The notes beneath the pieces were generated by a model. The model did not search any database. It was given only the letters and a program-made list of their open reading frames with translations, and was not told the DNA's origin. Below are positions 1-14,000 of a stretch of 64,000 bases of DNA, piece by piece. Position numbers and translations under genes: made by a program. Source of the stretch: Strongylocentrotus droebachiensis (taxonomy: Eukaryota > Echinodermata > Echinoidea > Camarodonta > Strongylocentrotidae); contig JAVYIG010000888.1 in the NCBI GenBank assembly GCA_035222895.1, positions 1-64,000 on the forward strand. Reading direction: 5' to 3'. The stretch's first letter is position 1, and the number at the start of each line of letters is the position of its first letter.

Positions 1-81
1 CCTTGAAACAATCCTGCGTACGCCACTGTACGTATATATATTTCAGCAGCCCCGGTGAAAAAATCGTTCCAGGGCCCTGTT

Positions 82-1690
82 GGTGCCCCATCGTAAAGAT
101 AAGAAATTGACTCTGTACACTGAAATATGTAAATGGGACTACACAAGCATGTGACATGAAAGTTTTGTCCAAATATTTAAAACTATACTAGTATCGCCAT
201 AATATGTCGAACACTATCATTAGGGGAATGAAAAAGCTCCCAAATTATTTACACTTTTCCCAGAACTCAACCTTCTCTTTAACTAGACGCGCGGCCAAAT
301 TTAAAAACGAATTGACATGATTAATAGTCAATCTTTCATGTTTCACTATTGTATGTCGTCGCTTTGAGGATAGACAGGGCCTAACTAACTTGGTAGGCTA
401 GAACATTTGTTTATTTTAAATTAAGGGCAAACAATTATGTTTTAAGGATGAGATCTGCATATTTCGGTAGCGTATTATGTGTAGTTACAAAGTACATGTT
501 TAAATTGTAAATGTAATAGTAAGTAAATTTGGATCGTAACATATTAAAGCTCCACCCCCAAAAAAAAAAAAAAAAAAAAAAATCATATCTCTATCCCTCT
601 ATTTCTCTCTCTCTCTCTCTTTCTTTTTGTCTGTCTGTCTCTTGTTTTCGTTTACTTGTTCATGGTTCCCTCTCTCTGTGTCTCTTTCTCTGTCTCTCTT
701 TTCTGTCTGTCTGTCTCTCTTTCTTTTTATCTCTTTCCTGATTTCTAACAGTACTTCTGTCTGTGTCTCGTTCATGTTTTTTTTCACTTTCTATAATAAA
801 CGTGTCTGGTCTTTCTTTTCTTTTTTGTCTATATTGATCAAAAAGGGGGAAACGAAGGTTCACTGACCTGAGAAGTGTGTATCGGGTATCAATGTGGGAA
901 GCGATGGGGTATATGTTGGGATGGATGATTGTAACGCGGTTCTGGAAAATTATCCATTATGTTCCATGGTCTAATCTCCAATATCTTTATCTAATGTATG
1001 GTATTTGGTAATAAGTGCTTACATCGAAAAATGTAGCGATTTCTCGGGCGAAAAGAAAATTAATTTGGATAGTTTTGTTTATATGTTACAACGTTCAAGT
1101 GGTATATCTTGGTATAGCTTGCATTATCGTAATGTCTAATCTTCCCAAGGTCTCTTGACTTTAATTCGTGAAGGGACAGGAAAATGGCAACCCCCCTCCG
1201 CGGAAGTCTAACACTTGATGCTACACGAGTACACTACTTAGTCAACAAGGTATTGCAAATAAATGAACAAATATTATAGACAGTGTTTGTTTTTCTTTAG
1301 TTTAATTCTGCATGAATAGAAAACACTCAGATATAAACATTTCTCTTTATGTACAGTTTTACGTAAGATTTCGCAATTAAACATATACTCTTCAATTTAA
1401 TACTGTTGCTATCAAATATCATCACGATCAGCTTCATGAATTCGACTGATAAGAGTAGCTTGTTCTTTAATCGTTATTGTATATTATCGGCATACTTTTT
1501 TAAAATGTATTCTGGAAGCTTCATAACATAATGCCTTTATTTACAGTGATCATGATAACAATAATTCAATTGCCAGAAGTATCAGGAGTATGCGGGGGGA
1601 TTTCCCGCCATTCTACGATCTTAATATGCAGCGCATGATCAATAAAATGAAATATTGATATTCCCAAACCATGGTCTTTCTTGTTTTTTG
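82..1690. repeat. Non-coding duplicated segment, copy 1 (downstream of PLB-A)
   Basis: This stretch aligns almost colinearly with 17165-18850. It shares the GGTGCC..ATCGTAAAGATAAG start, the ACTAGACGCGCGGCC block, an A-run followed by a CT-rich tract, and the ATATTGATATTCCCAAACCA block near the end. By eye most blocks are about 90% identical, with small indels; the other copy has a ~55 bp insertion. No convincing coding exon is visible. It lies just 3' of PLB-A, and copy 2 lies just 3' of PLB-B. What it does is unknown. Confidence 0.85.
560..760. repeat. Poly(A) run plus CT/TCTG-rich low-complexity tract
   Basis: About 23 A residues are followed by a pyrimidine tract built from CTCTCT, TCTGTCTGTC and CTTTC units. 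ORFs reported here are low-complexity Ser/Leu/Cys artefacts. The same tract recurs at 17780-17970 in the paired duplicate. Confidence 0.9.
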
Positions 1691-2016
1691 TTAACTTTTT
1701 AATAGATGATATTAGATGATATTATAACAATAATTTGGAAAGTCTGCAAGTTAAGTTATAACACTTGAAACTTGATTAATTATGAATGCAGCATTAGGTA
1801 ATTGTGTTTGATAAATTCAGATTACCTACTGATTTGTTTTTCCTTATACCTAAACATTCATATAAAGCAAAAATCGATTTGATGATCTGGAAGAGTCTGT
1901 ATGAACGATAATAATATTAATAATAACATATGCAGGACTGCACTCAATAATTGATAGGTTTTTACCACTATTAAAATGGAAATATCATGCAATATTGTAT
2001 TATGTACAAGATTTTT

Positions 2017-2022
2017 TTTATT
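2017..2022 (-). promoter_or_regulatory. Candidate polyadenylation signal of PLB-A
   Basis: AATAAA on the minus strand, about 60 nt downstream of the PLB-A stop codon. Position and sequence fit a canonical poly(A) signal, but the hexamer is frequent in AT-rich DNA. Confidence 0.45.
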
Positions 2023-2081
2023 TTCCTTATCAATTTCTCCAGTATAGAATTCAATCAGTCCATTCATTTCAAGAATACTTT

Positions 2082-5000
2082 TTAGTCCCTGAGTAAATCT
2101 ACAATGCACAGGAGACAGAAAACAAACATGCGAGAGAACTGAGTGATGCTGGCACCGCTCTCAGCCGTAGGGGCGGGTTGTGTGGCCTCCCAATATTCAG
2201 GTTGGCTGTTGAGGTTTGTGTAGATGTAAGGGAACTCCTGCAAAATATTATGAAATATAATAAAACAAAATTAGAAAAAGCATAAGAGAGTGAGTCGCTT
2301 GTATCGTGGCAATCATATAGCATCTGGAGTAAGTTCCCCCGCCCCAGATTAAAGGCCAGGAATAAAATCAATACCATCCGCAATATTATTTGTTTAAACC
2401 ATGCAGAGTTGCCCCAGATTCGTTACACCCACAGTCACTTGGGTGATGTGGGGAGGATGCCGCCCCTATATATCAATGTATGGATACGCCACAGTAATAC
2501 CGCACTTAGCTTAAAACATACATTTATACTTATTTGGTAAATATCTAGATAATTATTAATCACAACTTATTTGGGATTGATATCAATTGCATCTATGTAC
2601 CTAAGAGATAGGAGACTACAAAGTTGTCATTGATTTGAGCACTTGCGATTGATTGACGGGGCCCTGATTTACGTAATAGTTGGATGATCAAAATTCCATA
2701 ATTACAAAATTCACCCATTGTAATACATTACTTTAACAAACGAAGTCATCCGTTAAAACCCACGCCATTCACATTCGTAGAATAAACGATATACTTCTAT
2801 TCCTATACGAAGATCCGTTGCACAATTATGATTTTTAATAATGTATACTCCATGCATGACATACTATAAAAAGCACTTTATAAAACAAAAAAATAGTTTC
2901 CACGACTGAGATAGGTGATAAAACAGTAATACAAAAAAGGAAATAAATGGATAAGTGTAATTTACTTCAGTTGGGCAAGAGATATCGGTCACTGTAGGAT
3001 TCCAAGTCACACGTTTGTTTCCAACAGGTTCGATCTATAATGAGACAAATTATAATACAGTGTATAGTTGATGCGATGGAGTTATCAGTAACAAACAAAA
3101 TAACAGAGACTAACATGACATTCACACTCACACTCACTATGAACATTACGTGAATAGACCATTTTCGTAATGTAACAAGATCTATCAATGCATACGTCTT
3201 TGTGAAATTGCCTGGGACCGAATTATTTCATTCATATGTTATGAATAATTGTATTTCGATAGTCAAAATGCGAACTGTATACATTAGTTGTTGCCAGGTG
3301 AAACAAACATTCGGGCTTGCCTTACGTAACAACACGTAATACAACATTTTGCATTATAGTAACTATTCATTACAGGTGAATGAAATTTTGTATTGAAGCA
3401 TTTCACAAAAACGTTTGCATTAAATTTGGTTACATTAGAAAAATGGTATATTGAGTAACAAAATCATAGGGTTGACTATGCATTCTCCTCTTGTTTTCAG
3501 AATGAGTCAACACTACTCTTTTAACGTTGTTTCAATAACGATGATGATGGGGGTGGTGGTGGTGGTGATGGTGGTGGTGGTGGTGGTGGTGATGATGGTG
3601 GTGGTGATTCATAGCATTCACATGGCGCCATGTACCTCAAAGAAAAAAAAACTTTCAAAAGCTCAGAGCTCCTACAATGAATGCAGTATTTATACATTTT
3701 GTTGATATAGGTAAGTTTTGAGGCGTGGATTTTAAATAGAATTTACACTATGGTTGCAAAGACAATTATACAATTATTGCAGATTAACCACTTCGTGACT
3801 ATTCTCATGATAATTGACAGTGCGATCCTGCTTAAATTTCTCCTTTATATACTTTTACACTGCGTTCATACGGGCGATTTCACACGATTTAATGTATTTC
3901 TATGAGTACATTAATTAATAAAATCATTGTGTAAGCAATTTTCACAATGACATCACATGCTGATTTCGAAACAATTTCAAAGTATGAGAGTGTGTAGAAT
4001 GTGTTATTATGTAGTATTCATACTGTTTTGATATAGGGACACTGTAATAAAATTTCATTTGCGAAAATGAAATGTAATTTCACTGTAAGACGTCGAACGT
4101 CGAAAAAGTAAACGAAACATTTGTTTTACGTGATTTAGTGATTTAAAACTAAACAGACTAGGAATGCTGTACAGTCAAACCTGTCTTAATTAGAGGCCAC
4201 CTATATTATGAAGACCTGTCTACACAGCCATCTGTCTACAGTGGCCAGTTTTCCAGTTCCCCTTGGGTGGACTTTATAGACAGGTTTGACTTTAAACTGA
4301 AGAAGAATGCGTACCATGTTATTCCAAAGTTCGATTCCACTCTGCGCGTGCCCCTTTGCACTGAAATGAAAGCAATCTGGGGCAAAATATGAGAAATCCG
4401 GGTCTCCATTCTGAAAGAAAAAATCATTAGCACAGATCTATCATATGGGAACACAATCAAACAGATGATTCCTAATTATCAATTACGTGTACAACAGACC
4501 ATTGATATAATTATGACTCCTATTTGATAATTTTGGAGTGATGCATTGGAAAATAGACTTATGCTAACATAAACAAATCATTAGTAAATTAATTTTAGTT
4601 ATAAAATAGATTGTGGATAAAATTGTTAGTCATCTGCAGTTCCAATCAAAATCTAATAAATTTTCAGAAATGACAAATTATCAAAGATCAATCATCCTTT
4701 GGGAAAACAATTCATTAATGTTTCATTCATGAAAAATCATGACAGTCCCTATTATCTTTCGGATGTACGCTATATTATTTAAACGATTTATGATAGTTAT
4801 GATACGAAAATAGGAACACTTTATTTTTGAAGCGTCGTTTAAGAACAGAGGGGAGAAAAGGAAAGCAAATATGACACAAAGTTTCAAGAATAATTCTATA
4901 TTTGGGAAAGCTTTTACATTGGCTCTTTTATCTCATATTTTTCTTGTTTACTTCCCTTTTTTCGGGGGGGGGGGGGTGAGTAATACTTTTTCATCGTAGA

Positions 5001-8000
5001 CGGGGCCCAGGGAACGCGGTATAATATACCATTGAATTGATGACCTCTATTATGATGTCAAGTTTTAGATCCCTATTTACCTCTGTCATAGGCACGGATG
5101 TCTCTTGAAGAAATGGTTGTAAAACCACCGTGAAGTCATCTTTGTCGTCATACTGCCCACTGTTAATATCCTCCGTTAGTCTCACCTAAGTTAGAAGTGA
5201 TATATAGAGTTATTCGTGATAAAGCATGATAGCAGATATCGAGTTGAGTAAACGGGTGCGCGAAACATCGCGACTTTTCAAAATGAGGTATTTGACAGTA
5301 TAAATGCGCCTAATTAACTTTATAGGGCGTTGTCCCATTGTTGTATTGACTTATCAAAAAAGAAAAATACCAAAGTCGATCTTTAATTAGACTAATTGGC
5401 TTGTACTGCCAAAGTCCACCGGCGCACCTATATCTGAATGCATCATTTTAAAGCCCACCTGATCGCAAAGGTAACTTTCAAAAGTTACATGGCTGATGGT
5501 TGATACTAAATAAAAGGTTACTTTATGTTCAAATAATGTTATCCTTCTCTTTACAACGGCGTATTAATTGTAATGATACAATGTACCTGATATTGTCTGT
5601 TCATGGCTTCGAAATCTGCCAGCTCATTTGGAGTCAAGAACATCCCACACGAACAAAACGCCCTGTTATGGTTCCAAAAAGATTTCTCATATCAATTCTC
5701 GGTACGATAATAATATAAATAACAACAATAATAATAATCGGTCAAATTATATAGTGCAGCTACTATAATTATGAATATACTCTACTGTGCTTAACATCAA
5801 CATTTGAATGACCAGTTGCTCTACTTTTGAAATGTTCTTTCAGAGACTCATTTCTTTTTATACCGTGTGAGTCAAAAATAAGTTTACACCTAGAAAATTG
5901 CTAATTATTTTTTAAATCATCTATGAACAGTATGTTATTATACATCTTATGAAAGAGTGTTTTATCCCAAATCATTTGATATCATTTTTGTGTGGTATGT
6001 GTTCACGCTTGAATGAAAATGAGGCATTGTTTGCGAGAGGGCGAAATCGACTTGCGCCAAAGTGCTGCCTACCATGTATTTTGTTGGGATTAGCGGAGTG
6101 AGAGAATGAATTTAATGTATCATAATGAAATGCAGAAGCAAAGTCACACACACACACGCGCGCGCACAAATCTTCGTTGATATTTAATATTCGATATTTG
6201 ATATGTGTGGCATGATTAATTTTGTTAGGGATGTTATTTGCATCTGCAAAGACCGAATTAATACCCAAATCCCAATTGCTTTATTCAAACATCACACATG
6301 TAACTTTGGCGCAAATCGATGTTTGCACTCTCGCAAACAATGCCTCCTGTTCATCCAAGCATGAACACATACCACACAAAATGATACCAAACGATTTGGG
6401 ATAAAACATTCTTTCATGAGATGTATAATCATTTACTGTTCTTAGATGATTTTTTTAATAATTAGCAATTTTCTAGGTGTTAACTTTTTTTTGACTCACA
6501 TTGTATAGCAATGCTCACTCATGCGTGAACGGTATGATTCATATTGCATTTCATCTTAAAGAGGATTAATTTATGTTTATTCTGAAATATAAAAGATGGA
6601 TTTATATCAAATATTTATTTGAAATCTTCATTATAATTAGTGTCCACATTTGTTTTGCTGAGTGCATGTAAAAACAACATTGAGGTTGTAACTCTCAACT
6701 CACTGGTGGAAAAAGTCGCATATTGTGCCTCTCAAAATCTCCACTTGGTAAACTTGTAAGAGTCCCACCACATTGACGATTGTCCTTGGCATCTAAAGAG
6801 AGTGCAGAAAATAATCTCATTGTAAGGTAATGGCAAAGTTAAAATGAAAGATATTTAAAGAGAAGGTTGAGTTCTGGAGAGAGGTGACAAATAATTGGTG
6901 AGCGTTGTCGTTGTTATTATGCAAGTGTGGACGACGATCAGAGAAAAAATGTTCCCTGATAAGCATGGCTCTTCAAACGCCTTCACATTCTAAATATGAC
7001 AAATAACAGCTTAAAAATAAGGCCAGATTTTTATGCCACATGTTTGTGTAGTCCCATATACATCTTTCTACATAGAGTGCTCCTTACTTTACCAAGACTT
7101 GGCTAAATTTCTTATCATTTTGATGACTCCAGACTTGCTGTACACACCAATACTTATATATGCTACAAGATCAACTTTTTCTGATCGACTCCACACCGTT
7201 TCGTTGACAATGTAATCACATGACCAGAACTCAACGTTATCTTTAAGTGAACTAGAGGATTCCCACCCCAAAATGGACTATGTCTTTGCGGACAGAATGG
7301 ATAATTGAACGGTGCGATATAGGACTAAGGAATAAAGGATATTCATTTCGTGATTATACTATCCTAACATTGACGCTTTTAAAAGAGTGCAAACCGTCAC
7401 AATTGTTTATTGTTTATTAATGGTATTATCATTGTTATTATCATCTTTTATTATTATCATTATTATTTTCATCATTGTTACTATTAGTAATAATCATTTT
7501 GCATTACAATGACCAAAAACAATGTCAAAGATATTTCAATGCTCATTTCTGTTATATCATTACGTTTATTATTGTCTGTCGTTGTTTATATTATGTAAAA
7601 AGAAATGAAAAATAAATTCTCTCTGTATAGAGCTACTACTTACTTACTTACTTAATATTATTATCATCATTATTATTACTACCACTGCAACTACTATCAT
7701 TATTGTTGCTGTTGTAGATGTTATTGCTCCTGCTAATTTAGTTGTTGTCATTGTTAGTATTCTCATTATAATGCGCCTCAGAGGGGGGAAGCAAACTTTA
7801 TCACTGTAACCCTCGGGTCTCTCTCTCTTCCCAGTATAACTGATTGAAGGTGAGAGGGGAGGGTGGTTGCAGGTGAACAACTACACCGCCCCCCTCCTTC
7901 CCTGCTCCTTCGCGAAGAGTGTACTTGATTTCTTAATCTGAACAATCATCAAAATTCAATTTAAAAAAAATACTATACCTGATCATGCAGAGTCATAAGC

Positions 8001-11000
8001 GACTCGTGAATGAAGTTGACATAGTTATCTGCCGCGTAGTACACAACGTTGTTGCACCAGGCACACAGGTCGTTTCCTCCTATGAAGAGCGTCACCACTT
8101 TCCAGTCATTATCGTAGTCGATGTTGGGATCGGCTTTCATCTTTGCGATCAACCAGTCCGCCTGATGAGGCATGTCACTGAGAATAGTGGATATTAAAAG
8201 GTATTATTTTCAGTAGACTGGGGGCACTTTCTGATAAAAGTCGTTTTGATATCAATTTCGTTTACCAATGGCAATCTCCTATTTGAAATAAGCGATTGGT
8301 TGGAGGACTTCCATTCTTTATTCAATATAGAAGGGGTCCACTTCGAGGATATTTCAAAATTGGCATTATACAATTTTAAAGTTTGCCACAGACTTTGTCG
8401 ACATGGCAAGACAGGTATATCCAGCCATAATTCTTAAATCTTTTCTTATAAAAGGCAACTCAAAGGAAAAAAAAACGAAAAACAACGTTAAAATGAGCTG
8501 AAATGCAAATGTAGGCCAATTTTGTTTTTGTTTTTAGGGGGGTTATAAAGGGTAGCTAAATTGAAAAAATCTCGGTGCAGCAATATTGAATATGAGCATA
8601 CATGTCAATTAAAAGGTAAAGTAAGGGCCCTCATACGCCAAAAGCCATGCAAAAAATGATGTTGGCAGAAAAAAAGGCAAATAACTATGAGGGGAAAATG
8701 GTCGTTTCATACTTAGACTTGTCGCCGGGGTAGCCGACGTTCATGCCCGCTTCATCGGAGTCCCATCGACCTGTCCCCCATCCGTACCCCTTCAGAGCAG
8801 GGTTAAACTTCCGCAAAACATCTGTATACAAAATGAAGAGCGTTAACAATTCCGTAATGAAAAGAACTTAAGCCTATCTGCACTAGTTTGGCCAGGAGGG
8901 ATTAGACCTCTCTGCATGGTCACTGACAGGTGGTTATCTCATCAAATCAGCTCTCGATTAAAATAAGAAAGAGGGGACAATGGGGGACCGATGGGTACTG
9001 CTTAGGAATTGTTTGCTATATAGAGGGCACACATAGTGCAGTCCCGCTTAAAGAGATTTTAAAGATATGAATTATTGACATCATTCTTATACTGGAAGTA
9101 TGATCCGTTTGATGCTCGAAATACATTTCATTGATATTGAATAATCACATTATGTGTATTGGTTGAAAAAAGGGATAGTGTCGTTTTCATCTCAGCATTT
9201 TTTCATTAGCAAATGACTGGAATGATAAATTTGAAGTAAATGTATGTTTATCATGCATTAAAGTCACAGCATATCAACTCACTTCCGTATAGACGTCAAG
9301 TCGAAGATTATAGGAAAAAAACTGCTCTTAAAATAACAAGAATAAAAGGATTCGTTAAAAAAAGGGATAGTGTAGTGCTTGATGTTGAATATTTACCGCA
9401 TCATTTTTTGTATGCAAGCATTGACATATCCTGACTGTAATAATATTGTAAACCAAAACTTTTCTTGACACTTACTGGCTAAAGTGGGATTTGTTTCAAA
9501 ACCTTCATCTCCTCCGTGACTGGAATGAAAGGAAAGGAAGAAAGTTTGTTCTCAATTTAGGATAAATCGCAAACATCGTTTTGCGGTACTTATCAAACTA
9601 TTGTAGAATTAAAGCATATTTCATGTAGTAGAATGTGTATCAGAGTGAAATTAGCATCTCGTGCCTATCATATAATATTTTTATACAATGTGAAGAAGAA
9701 CCAAGTGACCATAGTTTCATACTCAATAAAAAGATTTGTCAAAAAAAAGTTAAAGAAACAACTTTTATAACATATTTTCACGTATTAGTTAAATGTCAGT
9801 CACACTTGTTGTGGTTAATATAATTATTTGCTTAAATGCTTTCAAAGCAAAAATTTTACATAGCTCGAACACAGCAAGGAGAAATATCAATTTCAAGACC
9901 CGATTTGACAAAAGTCTCTTAACCAATAGGGGATACAAAATATAAAAAACCTGATTAATGCTAACTTGGCGGGACAAATTGTTGATGTTTTCTTAAATTT
10001 CTCTGATATCAAAGAAGCAAAGGGAACTTTGTCAATAGCCCTCGGAAACTTGAGGCGCTGAGGTACCACTTTGAGGCTCGAAATAAAACTCCCGGCCATT
10101 TTAGGAAATCAAAATGGGTACCCATATATTACATCGGGCCTCAGTATATTATGATATAATTTGCAACCTAAAGAAACTGGTCGCGTCCCTGAGCCTGAGA
10201 GATCAAATAAGACATCTTGCCCTTCATTATAGGAACCAGGTGAGGTCCTTTATTGTGGTGCACTGGAAAAGGGAACATGGTCACTTTTATCCAAAGTTTG
10301 TTAGAGTTTCGATATCTGTAGTTTATCTTACCTGAATGTTAGACCCCTGTATTCTAGAGCTAATTCCGGCAAGAAACATGCTCCAGCCCCGTTGGCAGCC
10401 TGATTCATAAGATAAAGTGTCAAATTGTTAAAGTCAAGTTATGTGCTGTGTAGATGCACGTTGATATTTTAAATATAAATTTACTAATCATCAAATTTGT
10501 CTTTCAATCTTTGTTATACCTTTTCGAATTTCGGTGTTAATGAGTCAGTTATGATTTTATGTTTATTTTCAATTGCAAATGATCAGGTACTACTGCTATT
10601 ATTATTCACAGTCACGTCGATTATGTTTAAAGAAAATCAAGCAAAAAAACAAATGGCTCTTATATGATTATAGGCACTCACCGATAAGGAGTCCCCCATT
10701 GCACCGATGACATTGATGTCCGCCGGACGTAGCCGATGTACTGAATAGCAAATATTATTATCATCGTTTTGATGAGAATGCAACTTTTTGAACGATAATG
10801 CTACATCTAATATTGCAGACAATATTGTTGTATAATCAATTTATTAGACTAATGTTTGAATTCCACCAGGCAAGTAAGCCGTTTGCTTTGCCCATTGAAT
10901 TTAAAACGTTTTCAACCAAATCTGTGCATTCATGATTATAGACATTATGTTGATTATAAGTTTTATTAATAAATTCTTTTTCTTCGCTTTTTTTCTTCTT

Positions 11001-14000
11001 CTTTTTCATTCATTTTTTCCCCTTTTTTTCTTTCTATCCATCTTTTTTTTCTTGTTTGCATGACGAAATTCGATCTAAACTGTAAAGGACATGCAGTTTA
11101 CAGTAAAGAAGCCAAGACAAATGTTTAAAGATCTCTTTAGAAAGAGATAATAGTAGTTTAATGTCCACATGTTTTTAACTAACGGACGTGGAAAACATAG
11201 AAGGACATCATGTTGATGTCTTGACACTCTTAACGAACATGTTACTTGCAACTTTTCAGTACGTGTTTGCAAGCACTTTAACATCTATTCGCATTTCAAA
11301 CATTTAAATTTCACCAAAGAAACGTGGTTGAAAAAATAATAATGCTCACCAGATGTAGGAATCTCGTCTGAAGGCATGGTGACTGTGCACGGGAATTCAA
11401 GATTTTTACCTAACGCCTTCAAAATAATGAAAACAACACAATATTTCTCATATAGATACCTATGAGAAATTATACTTACGTATGTGTACAAAATATGTGT
11501 TCTCATACAATGATAGCAACTCTCTTGCAAGAAAAAGGTTTTGAAGAGCGATGCAGAAAATAAGCCAGAAATAAACTATTGATAGCAATCAATTTCTCTC
11601 CATAGATTAACTTGACTTGACTTTTTATCTTGTATTATAAATAACCGTTTCTCAAATACCTTTAATCCTAATACATTTCCGTTGAATGTTTTCGGTACCA
11701 TATTAAAGTTAAAATTTAATATCAGTAAGAAAGAAAGATAGGAGCCGATATTTCACTTAAAAATATTGTTGAAGTAGAAAATTAAGAAAATACAATTAAA
11801 ATCAAGGGAAAAACAAATAATACTTCAGATGGCATAAGTGTAAATCATTATTGAAAAAATAAGTGGGGGAATATGCAATATTTAGAGCAAAAATATAACG
11901 TGATAGAGGAAAAAATACAAAGTTGTTTTTATTTTTAACACTTTGCAATAATCATGCCAAAAGGGTCGTGTATCAATTAATTAATTAGTGGCATTAGGCT
12001 TTAGCAGCAGTTTGGACTTCGCTCGAGATGTTTATCGCTGCACAATTAAAATTATGACTTCAATTAAATGATGTTATCTTTGTTATCTTAATCCAGGGGC
12101 GTAGACAACGGGGGGATGAGGGGGATGCATCCCCCCCACCTCACAAGGTGGGGGGATGGCATGTACAATCATCCCCCCCCCCAGGTTTTGGGGAATGATA
12201 TTTGCTTACTTAATAAGTCATAATGATGATAATAATACTACTAATAATAATAATGATAACAATTATAATATTAATTATAATAATAATTATGATGATGATA
12301 ATAATAATCCTCATCATTATTGTAATTGTGTTTATTGTTATTAGCCGCATTGACACGGTGAAAGCCAATTCAGACGGTAAAAAATAGAAAATCTTACAAG
12401 TATTTTGTGGTTATCTTGTGGTTTGGAAACCACAAGATAACCACAAGATTAAACAGGCGAGGATCCACGGGGGAGGGGGGGGGGGGGTTAGGGGGTTTAA
12501 CCCCCCCCCCTTGGGCGGCCCAAAAAACAAACAAAACAAAAAAAGGAGAAAAAAAAGAAAAGAAAAAAAGAAAGAAAAAAGAACGCACGCTGGAGAGAAA
12601 CCCTTTCAAGTGCAAATATTGTGAGAAGATATTCAACTCATCTGGTAACTTAACCAAACACATGATAACTCTGGATATAACTGTGTATTTAACTGTTACT
12701 TGATTTAAAAAGACGTTATCATGCACTGCTTTTTATGGTCTCCATTGTGTTAATAGATGCCAGGAAAACATCACTTACGGGGTTCAAATAAACACCCCAA
12801 AAAAAATCGGCTCGCCGCTTCGCGGCTCGTGGACGATGCTCCGCATCGTCATTATTTTGGTCAACCCCCCCTTAGCAAAAAGCTAGATCCGCCCCTGAGT
12901 CATCCCCCCCAGGTGTACGAACCTGTCTACGCCACTGTCTTAATCAGTATACCGTGGCGCCGCTTAACCAATATAATTATAAATTGTATGATAAGCTGTA
13001 TTTCTCCTTCAAATGCCTTTTTTTTTTTTTTTAATCAATTTATTTTCCCCGATATTTTCCCCCGTAAATCATTTTCTCGGGGAAATCCGGCCAACCCTCC
13101 CAAGACCCAAAAAAGGAGGATTGCTTTTTTTAGCCGATTTGTAAAATCATTTTCTCTCTTTTTTGCAGCGGATTTTCTCAAGCAAACGCTAATCCCTTGA
13201 AGGACCTTAAAATCAACAAACCATATGGAAACGTTTGCTTGTATTTGTCTCATAAAAGAAGTTGAACACAAACTGACTCCCACACGGTGTTGAGTGCTCA
13301 GGGGTCACAGGCCATAGGCTTCATCGGGCAGGTAGTTCCATTATGTGAATGGGTAAATTAACTATTACAAAATGAGGGGACACATTACATAGCACAATAG
13401 GGACACACATTGGTTTTATTGTGCAGACTTACTTATTGACTTACTTATTGCATTAAACTATAAAACCAAAATGCATTTTGTATCCTAACATTTGGAGTAC
13501 AAAGAATAATAACAGGTGAATGAAATGCATAAACACCACAAACACCTGGGGAGGAAGCATTCATAAATTTGAATACATATAGTTGATAAACGACTCCGAT
13601 GAAAGTTAAAAACCAAAATGAAATTTGCGTTCTGGCAATTGGAGTACAAAGAATGATAGGGTGAATGAAATGCTTCAACATCAGCACAAACACCTGGAAA
13701 GCTAGAAAGCATCCATAAATTTGAATAATTTAGTTGATAAACGACTCCGCATGTAGACGTTTGTTGGAGCAAAAAGCAGTGGATTCTTAACAACACGAAC
13801 CCATTTAACAGAATGTCGGAACGTTAATTAAATTTGGCGCGGTTTGGAAAATGCATCTTTCTACCCTGCGACTTTAATGGTACGATCCAGTAAATTAAAA
13901 CAGTAAAATGGCTCTTATTTAAAATTACTCATTAAATAAAACCCAAAACTTCAGTGATATCAGAAAAAATATGTTAAATCTTACTAATAATTAAAAAAGA

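Larger units (their letters stand above)
12094..12937. mobile_element. hAT-type MITE with another element inside it
   Basis: It starts CAGGGGCGTAGACAACGG and ends CTGTCTACGCCACTG, so the termini are inverted repeats (CAGKGGCGTAGAC). It is flanked by a perfect 8-bp direct repeat TCTTAATC (12086-12093 and 12938-12945). The 8-bp duplication and CAG..CTG ends are typical of the hAT superfamily. Internal sequence is C/G runs and AT-rich trinucleotides without a transposase. Confidence 0.8.

Noticed and set aside
529..866. Overlapping Ser/Leu/Cys-rich ORFs on both strands
   Set aside because: They are translations of a CT-rich low-complexity tract repeated at 17744-18098; no conserved domain or start context.
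3451..3705. 84-aa ORF with Met/Val runs
   Set aside because: Driven by a GTG microsatellite; no splice signals or domain.
12394..12726. 110-aa ORF rich in Phe/Pro
   Set aside because: Antisense of the MITE's A-runs and G-runs; only the short zinc-finger piece on the plus strand has sense.
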